From positions 4,774,001 to 4,838,000 of the forward strand of contig NZ_CP112880.1 in the NCBI RefSeq assembly GCF_028747205.1: a stretch of 64,000 nt of DNA, given 5' to 3'. The first letter of the stretch is position 1. The number at the start of each line of letters is the position of its first letter. Position numbers and translations under genes: made by a program. This document shows positions 59,268-64,000 of the stretch, in pieces. Below the pieces are notes generated by a model. The model saw only the letters and a list, made by a program, of their open reading frames with translations. It did no database searches and had not been told where the DNA came from. This stretch comes from Streptomyces sp. CA-278952 (GTDB lineage: Bacteria; Actinomycetota; Actinomycetes; Streptomycetales; Streptomycetaceae).

Positions 59268-61151
59268 ATGACCCAGCCGCCCCAGCCACCGCAGCAGCCG
59301 CCCAACGAACCGCCGAACACGCCCCCGCCCTCCGGTGGCTTCGGCGCGCCGCAGGACCCGCCGCCGGGAGGGTTCGGCTGGCCCGTCCCGCCGCCCGCGG
59401 ACCCCTTCGGCACGCAGCCCGAGCAGCCGCCGCAGCAGCCCGCCGCCCCGCAGGACGCGCCCGCCGGGGGCTACGGCACCCCGCCGCCGGCCGGTGGCTA
59501 CCCCACCCCGCCCGCGCCGCAGCCCAACGGGTACGGCTACCCCCAGGCCCCGCAGCAGGGTTACGGCTACCCGCAGGGGCCCGCCGGACAGCCCGGCCAT
59601 CCCGGACAGCCCGGGATGCCCCAGCAGGGTTACGGCTATCCGACCCAGCCGATGCAGCCGCAGTACGGGGCGGCCCCGCAGCCGGCCGGCGACGGCGGCA
59701 AGAAGTTCTCCACCCAGATGCAGATCATCGTCGCCGCGGCCGTCGCCGTGGTGCTGATCATCGGCGGCGGGATCTTCTACGCCTCCACCGGTGACGACAA
59801 GGGCGGCACGGACGAGGCCTCCTCGTCCGGCGCCACCGGCGGCGAGGCCAAGGGCGGCGAGGGCGGCCTGGCCGGCGGCGAGGAGAAGGCGCCCGCCAAC
59901 ACCAAGTCCAAGGTCGCCTTCCAGTTCCCGGAGCCGGTGGTCACCGACATCACCACGGTCGCGGGCTCCTGGGTCACCGACAAGGCGTACGTCAAGTCCG
60001 GCATCGCCGAGGTCAACGGCTACGACCGCGACAAGGGCACCAAGCTCTGGTCCTTCCCGCTGGCCGGCGAGATCTGCACCGTGTCCCGGCACATGAGCAA
60101 GGACTACAAGGCGGCCATCGTCTTCCAGGAGACGAAGCCGACCAAGGAGAACAAGTACCCGTCGTGCAACCAGGTCGGCGTGATCGACCTGAGCGCCGGC
60201 AAGCTCCTGTGGAGCAAGAGCGTCACCTCCGCCACCGGCGGTGACCGGCCGATCCGCTTCGACGAGGTCACGCTCAGCGGGACCACCGTCGCCGCGGGCG
60301 GAACCTCCGGCGGCGCGGCCTTCAAGCTGGCCGACGGCGCCTCGCTCTGGAAGCCGAAGGTCGGCGCGGACGGCTGCTACGACCGTGGCTACGCGGGAGG
60401 CGAAGCCCTCGCCGTGGTCCGCAGGTGCGGCACGTCCGACAGCCCGCAGCTCACCGTGCAGGCGCTGAACCCGACGACCGGCGCGCCGCTGTCCTCGTTC
60501 CAGATGCCCGAGGGCGTCGAGTACGCGAGCATCGTCTCCACCAAGCCGCTGGTGGTCGCGGCCGACGTCGGCGACACCGCCGGCGACGGCAGCAGCATCT
60601 CCGACTTCTTCTCGATCGACGCGGCCACCGGCAAGCTGATCGTCCGGATTCCCGCCGACGCGGACAAGTACGCGGCGGAGTGCGGCTCCACCGATGTCGA
60701 GCAGTGCAAGCACATGGCCGTCGGCAACAACCGTCTCTACCTGCCGACCGAGAGGCACGACGGAACCAGCGAGTACGGCGACACGAACGAGATCGTCGCC
60801 TTCGACCTGACCACCGGAAAGCTCCTCGGCGGCCGGGCGGACGCGGGCGACCGCCACACGCTGACGCCGCTCCGGATGGACGGCACCAGCATCATCGCCT
60901 ACAAGGAGGGCCCGTACGACAAGGGCGGCCAGGTCGTCTCCCTCGACGGCGAGACCTTCAAGCAGACCCTGCTGATGGAGAACCCGAGCGACGAGACCGT
61001 CCGGGAGGCGGAGAAGCGGTTCTCCATCGACACGGGCGAACTCCTCTACAGCGACGGCCGGTTCTTCATGGCGAGCGGCTCGGTCCACAAGCCCAGCACC
61101 GTCAACCCGGACGAGAAGCGTTACCTCGTCGTCGCCTACCGCGCCGACTGA
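59268..61151 (+). CDS. Membrane-anchored PQQ-type beta-propeller protein 3
   Basis: A 627-residue third paralogue. The Pro/Gln/Gly-rich tail (about 145 residues, PQQGYGYPQGPAGQPGHPGQ) precedes one helix (MQIIVAAAVAVVLIIGGGIFY). An Ala/Gly/Lys linker leads to the outer propeller (DRDKGTKLWSFPLAGEICTV, LSAGKLLWSKSVTSA, DLTTGKLLGGRADAGD). It is more diverged than the other two, with different blade sequences but the same architecture and two conserved Cys pairs. It ends just before a strong hairpin. Confidence 0.83.
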   Translation: MTQPPQPPQQPPNEPPNTPPPSGGFGAPQDPPPGGFGWPVPPPADPFGTQPEQPPQQPAAPQDAPAGGYGTPPPAGGYPTPPAPQPNGYGYPQAPQQGYGYPQGPAGQPGHPGQPGMPQQGYGYPTQPMQPQYGAAPQPAGDGGKKFSTQMQIIVAAAVAVVLIIGGGIFYASTGDDKGGTDEASSSGATGGEAKGGEGGLAGGEEKAPANTKSKVAFQFPEPVVTDITTVAGSWVTDKAYVKSGIAEVNGYDRDKGTKLWSFPLAGEICTVSRHMSKDYKAAIVFQETKPTKENKYPSCNQVGVIDLSAGKLLWSKSVTSATGGDRPIRFDEVTLSGTTVAAGGTSGGAAFKLADGASLWKPKVGADGCYDRGYAGGEALAVVRRCGTSDSPQLTVQALNPTTGAPLSSFQMPEGVEYASIVSTKPLVVAADVGDTAGDGSSISDFFSIDAATGKLIVRIPADADKYAAECGSTDVEQCKHMAVGNNRLYLPTERHDGTSEYGDTNEIVAFDLTTGKLLGGRADAGDRHTLTPLRMDGTSIIAYKEGPYDKGGQVVSLDGETFKQTLLMENPSDETVREAEKRFSIDTGELLYSDGRFFMASGSVHKPSTVNPDEKRYLVVAYRAD

Positions 61152-61186
61152 TCACCGCGCTCCCCCGGGAGCGCCCCGCAGTGCCA

Positions 61187-61220
61187 GGCCCCGCCGGTCG
61201 ATCACCTCACCGGCGGGGCC
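61187..61220 (+). terminator. Terminator behind the beta-propeller gene cluster
   Basis: Perfect 12-bp arms (GGCCCCGCCGGT at 61187-61198 and ACCGGCGGGGCC at 61209-61220) flank a 10-base loop, 36 bases past the stop of the third propeller gene. No T-tract, as is common in Streptomyces. Confidence 0.8.
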
Positions 61221-61411
61221 GATCGCTTTCCGGCCGTGGAGTGATCGCGAACGGCCGGCCAACGAGCCATGAACGCAGGTCAACTGGGGCCGAATAACGC
61301 AGAATTCGGCATTCCGGGGGGCTTCTCCCACGTAAGGGCCGCGCGGCGTCGAACAAGCGTGTAGCTTGCCGGGGCAGGAGTCCGGGGGCCGGGCGTACAG
61401 GGGCTTTGGGG

Positions 61412-62131
61412 GTGAGGACCGTGGGTGTGCGGCTCATGGTGGTCGACGATCACCGGCTGCTCGCCGAGGCACTCGCCTCGGCGCTGAGACTGCGTGGGCA
61501 CCGGGTGCTCGCGGCGGCGGCGCCGACGTCCGGGGCGGCGGAGCTGGTCGTCGGCAGGGCCCCGGAGGTCTGTCTGTTCGGTACGGCCTCGCCCGCCGCC
61601 CCCGGGGTCTTCGACCCGATCGTGCGCATCGGTCAGGAGCGCCCGCAGGTGGCGGTGGTGGTCCTCGGACCGGTGCCCAGCCCGCGCGGGATCGCCGCGG
61701 CGTTCGCCGCCGGGGCCGCGGGGTACGTCCGGCACGACGAGCGGATCGAGGGCGTCGAGCGGGCCATGCTCAAGGCGCGGGCGGGGGAGAGCGCGATCGC
61801 CCCGCAGCTGCTGCGGGGGGCCTTCGCCGAACTGCTCAACCCGGCGGCCCAGCCCGACGACGAGGGGCGGCGGCTGCTGCGGATGCTGACGCCGCGCGAG
61901 GCGGAGGTGCTGGTGCGGGTCGCCGAGGGCGAAGGCACCCGGCTGATCGCGGCCGGCATGGACATCGCCCCGAGCACCGCCCGCACCCACGTCCAGCGGG
62001 TCCTGATGAAGCTCGGCGTCGGCTCCCGCCTGGAGGCGGCCGCCCTCGCGGCCCGTACGGGACTGCTGGAGAGGGCCGCGGACAACGGCGGCACACCGCA
62101 GGGGCCGTACCTCCCCGGACAGCGCGGGTGA
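61412..62131 (+). CDS. Atypical LuxR-type response regulator lacking the phosphoacceptor Asp
   Basis: A 239-residue protein from a GTG at 61412 (GTG 61421 or 61427 also possible). The receiver begins LMVVDDHRLLAEALASALR. Where the phosphoacceptor Asp should stand (DVVLLDxxMPG) it reads EVCLFGTASPAAPG, so the Asp is missing; the Lys of the switch region is also absent (GYVRHDER). The C-terminal HTH is normal: LTPREAEVLVRVAEGEGTRL, then DIAPSTARTHVQRVLMKLGV. It is likely to work without phosphorylation, perhaps controlled by a ligand or by amount. No kinase gene adjoins. Confidence 0.85.
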   Translation: MRTVGVRLMVVDDHRLLAEALASALRLRGHRVLAAAAPTSGAAELVVGRAPEVCLFGTASPAAPGVFDPIVRIGQERPQVAVVVLGPVPSPRGIAAAFAAGAAGYVRHDERIEGVERAMLKARAGESAIAPQLLRGAFAELLNPAAQPDDEGRRLLRMLTPREAEVLVRVAEGEGTRLIAAGMDIAPSTARTHVQRVLMKLGVGSRLEAAALAARTGLLERAADNGGTPQGPYLPGQRG

Positions 62132-62173
62132 CGTAGGGCCCCTGCGGGCACGGCGGACGAGCGGTGGGGCGGG

Positions 62174-62512
62174 TCAGCCGACGTCGGACCTCGGGCCCGG
62201 GGCCGGGTCCGCTTCCGGGGCTGCCGGGGCCTCGGCCGGGCGCAGCTTCATCCAGACCAGGAAGAACAGGCCGAGCGCCAGCATGGCGAGGCCCGTCCAC
62301 AGGTTGATGTGGACTCCCTCGGCCTTCTTCAGGTCGGCGTCGGACGGGCTGATGCCGGCGATGGTGACGATCACTCCGTAGACCACGAACAGGCCGCCGA
62401 TGATCCGCCGGATGTCGAAGAGCCGGGCGGCGGTGGCGGACTTGCGCTCCAGCTCGGAGACTTCCTTGTGCAGATCGGATGTGTGCAGGTCGGATGTGCG
62501 CGGGTCGGACAT
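62174..62512 (-). CDS. Small two-helix membrane partner of the sodium:solute symporter
   Basis: A 112-residue protein. A coiled N-terminal stretch (DLHKEVSELERKSATAARLFD) is followed by helices IIGGLFVVYGVIVTIAGI and LWTGLAMLALGLFFLVWMKL, with a Pro/Ala-rich end. It starts 15 bases behind the symporter stop, in the same direction, so it is probably co-transcribed with it. Small partners of this form accompany SSS transporters in Streptomyces. Role unknown. Confidence 0.75.
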   Translation of the reverse strand: MSDPRTSDLHTSDLHKEVSELERKSATAARLFDIRRIIGGLFVVYGVIVTIAGISPSDADLKKAEGVHINLWTGLAMLALGLFFLVWMKLRPAEAPAAPEADPAPGPRSDVG

Positions 62513-62527
62513 GGTGAGTGCCTCCGA

Positions 62528-64000
62528 TCAGAACGAGTAGGGGATGTAGCAGGCGGCGGCGAGGACGACCGCGCCCCAGCCGAGCAGCGCGGGCTTGCGG
62601 TACCAGGCGCTGTCGGCCTCGTCGAGTGCCTCGTCGGGGTCCGGCGATTCGGTCCCGTACACCAGCCCGGCCAGTTCCGCTTCGGGCTTCGGCGCGGTGA
62701 AGAGGGTGACGGCGACCATGACGACGGCTCCGGCGACGAATCCGACGATCGCGGAGACGAAGTTGGCGCCCTGGTCGGACGGGATGTCGATGATCCCGCC
62801 CTTGTAGATCCAGAAGTAGTTGACCATCGCGGCCCCGGTGCCCGCGACCAGGCCCCAGACACCGGACTTCATCGAGGCCCGCTTCCAGAACATGCCGATG
62901 ATGAAGACGACGAACATCGGGACGTTGAAGAACGAGAACAGCGTCTGGAGGTAGCTCATGATGTTCGAGAAGCTGGCGGCGATGAACGCCGTGCCGATCG
63001 AGGCCAGCACACCGATCGCCGTGATCAGCCGCCCGAACCGCAGGTAGTAGGCGTCCGGCTTGTCCTTCACCACGTACCGCTGCCAGATGTCGGTGGTGAA
63101 CACCGTGTTGAACGAGGACACGTTGGCCGCCATGCCCGCCATGAACGCGGCGAGCAGACCGGTCACCGCGATGCCGAGCACGCCGTTGGGCAGCAGCTCC
63201 TGCATCAGCAGGGGTATCGCGTCGTTGTACGTGAGGTCGGAGTCCGGGGTGCCGATCTTGGGCACGATCACGGCGGCGACCAGACCCGGGATCATCACGG
63301 CGAAGACGATGAAGATCTTCGGGAAGGCGGCGATCAGCGGGGTGCGCTTGGCGGCGGAGAGGTTCTTCGCGGACAGGGCGCGCTGCACCTCGGCGAAGTT
63401 CGTCGTCCAGTAGCCGAAGGACAGCACGAAGCCGAGACCCAGGATGATCGTCAGCCAGTTGGCGCCCAGCGGGTTGGCGTCACCGATGCCGGTGCCGCCC
63501 CAGGCGGTCATGAAGTCCCCGCCGTGCTGCTTCGTCAGCGAGTCGCTCATCGCGTCCCAGCCGCCGACCCGCTTCAGGCCGAGGACGGTGAGGGGGATCA
63601 GCGCGGCGAGGATGACGAAGAACTGGAGCACCTCGTTGTAGATCGCCGAGGAGAGCCCGCCGATCGTGATGTAGACCAGCACGAACAGGCCCGCGACGAC
63701 GATCGCGACCCACTGCGGCCAGCCGAGGAGCGCCTCCACGACGATCGACAGGGCGTAGAGGTTGACGCCCGCGATGAGGATCGCCGCGAAGGCGAAGAGG
63801 ACGGAGCTGAGCAGGTGCGCGGACCTGTCGAACCGCTGGAGCAGGAACTCCGGCACGGAGCGCACCTTGGAGCGGTAGTAGAACGGCATCATCACCAGGC
63901 CGAGGAAGACCATGGCCGGGATCGCGCCGATCCAGTACCAGTGCACCACCGCGACGCCGTACTGCGCGCCGGTGGCCGCCATGCCGAGGATCTCGGTGGC
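62528..64000 (-). CDS. Sodium:solute symporter (SSS) family transporter, 5' end beyond the window
   Basis: The frame is open through the right edge (at least 490 residues visible). It is a polytopic transporter with family motifs MMPFYYRSKVRSVPEFLLQR, then ALLGWPQWVAIVVAGLFVLV, YITIGGLSSAIYNEVLQFFV and GLLAAFMAGMAANVSSFNTV. The length and the vSGLT-like features (FSFFNVPMFVVFIIGMFWKR) suggest a sugar or inositol symporter, but substrate cannot be fixed. The upstream codons (ATEILG before MAATG) show the gene continues, so the Met at 63982 is internal. Confidence 0.9.
   Translation of the reverse strand, partial: ATEILGMAATGAQYGVAVVHWYWIGAIPAMVFLGLVMMPFYYRSKVRSVPEFLLQRFDRSAHLLSSVLFAFAAILIAGVNLYALSIVVEALLGWPQWVAIVVAGLFVLVYITIGGLSSAIYNEVLQFFVILAALIPLTVLGLKRVGGWDAMSDSLTKQHGGDFMTAWGGTGIGDANPLGANWLTIILGLGFVLSFGYWTTNFAEVQRALSAKNLSAAKRTPLIAAFPKIFIVFAVMIPGLVAAVIVPKIGTPDSDLTYNDAIPLLMQELLPNGVLGIAVTGLLAAFMAGMAANVSSFNTVFTTDIWQRYVVKDKPDAYYLRFGRLITAIGVLASIGTAFIAASFSNIMSYLQTLFSFFNVPMFVVFIIGMFWKRASMKSGVWGLVAGTGAAMVNYFWIYKGGIIDIPSDQGANFVSAIVGFVAGAVVMVAVTLFTAPKPEAELAGLVYGTESPDPDEALDEADSAWYRKPALLGWGAVVLAAACYIPYSF

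Overview
The window is high-GC actinobacterial DNA and almost certainly comes from a Streptomyces chromosome. The signs are strong G/C third-position codon bias, many GTG starts, ATGA/GTGA gene overlaps, an XRE(DUF5753)-DUF397 pair with a nearby anti-sigma-type ATPase, and core genes (pmt, rsmI, tatD, rsmA, ispE, ABC-F) in a streptomycete-like order. No rRNA, tRNA or CRISPR array was found. All names come from reading the translated sequence; no database was searched.

Left part (1-21.1 kb). The end of a serine hydrolase is coupled to an SDR oxidoreductase. They are followed by an acetyltransferase, a nucleotidyltransferase-like protein and a DUF1345 membrane protein. At 3.5-5.6 kb a three-gene coupled operon encodes a small EACC1-like protein, a caspase-fold peptidase and a membrane-anchored extracellular protein, which looks like a predicted conflict or cell-death module. 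After a WhiJ-like regulatory neighbourhood (5.7-8.9 kb) come an alpha/beta hydrolase, an AGCS amino-acid:cation symporter with a Crp-like site upstream, an EamA permease coupled to a YbaK deacylase, a membrane-embedded NACHT NTPase, a penicillin-binding protein and several membrane or unknown proteins.

Mobile element (21.2-37.6 kb). This is an actinomycete integrative and conjugative element (AICE) integrated in the 3' end of the protein mannosyltransferase gene pmt. It is bounded by 91-bp imperfect direct repeats that encode the last residues of Pmt. From left to right it carries int, xis, an iteron-like array, a DUF3631 ATPase, a prim-pol replicase, a C5 DNA methyltransferase, the FtsK-like Tra with a candidate clt locus at its 3' end, and small Spd-like genes. 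All of these lie on the minus strand and read from a long leader (32.8-33.4 kb) that has an rrn-type antitermination motif and two palindromic operators. To the right lie an HTH-TPR regulator, a GntR-NUDIX fusion (a KorSA-plus-Pif-like protein) and a lower-GC cargo gene with a TTG start and a possible PD-(D/E)XK nuclease domain.

Right part (37.5-64 kb). Core genes pmt and rsmI are divergent. Next is a five-gene, tightly coupled minus-strand operon: a 58-residue peptide, an unknown 235-aa protein, two paralogous helical proteins sharing a THTVFHLTDWG motif, and a beta-lactamase-fold hydrolase. It looks like an undescribed small-peptide or RiPP-like system. Then follow a zinc-ribbon protein, tatD, rsmA-ispE, an acyltransferase, a YefM-YoeB toxin-antitoxin pair with its operator, three tandem secreted proteins, an ABC-F ATPase, three consecutive membrane-anchored PQQ-type beta-propeller paralogues, an atypical response regulator, and a sodium:solute symporter with a small partner that runs off the right edge.
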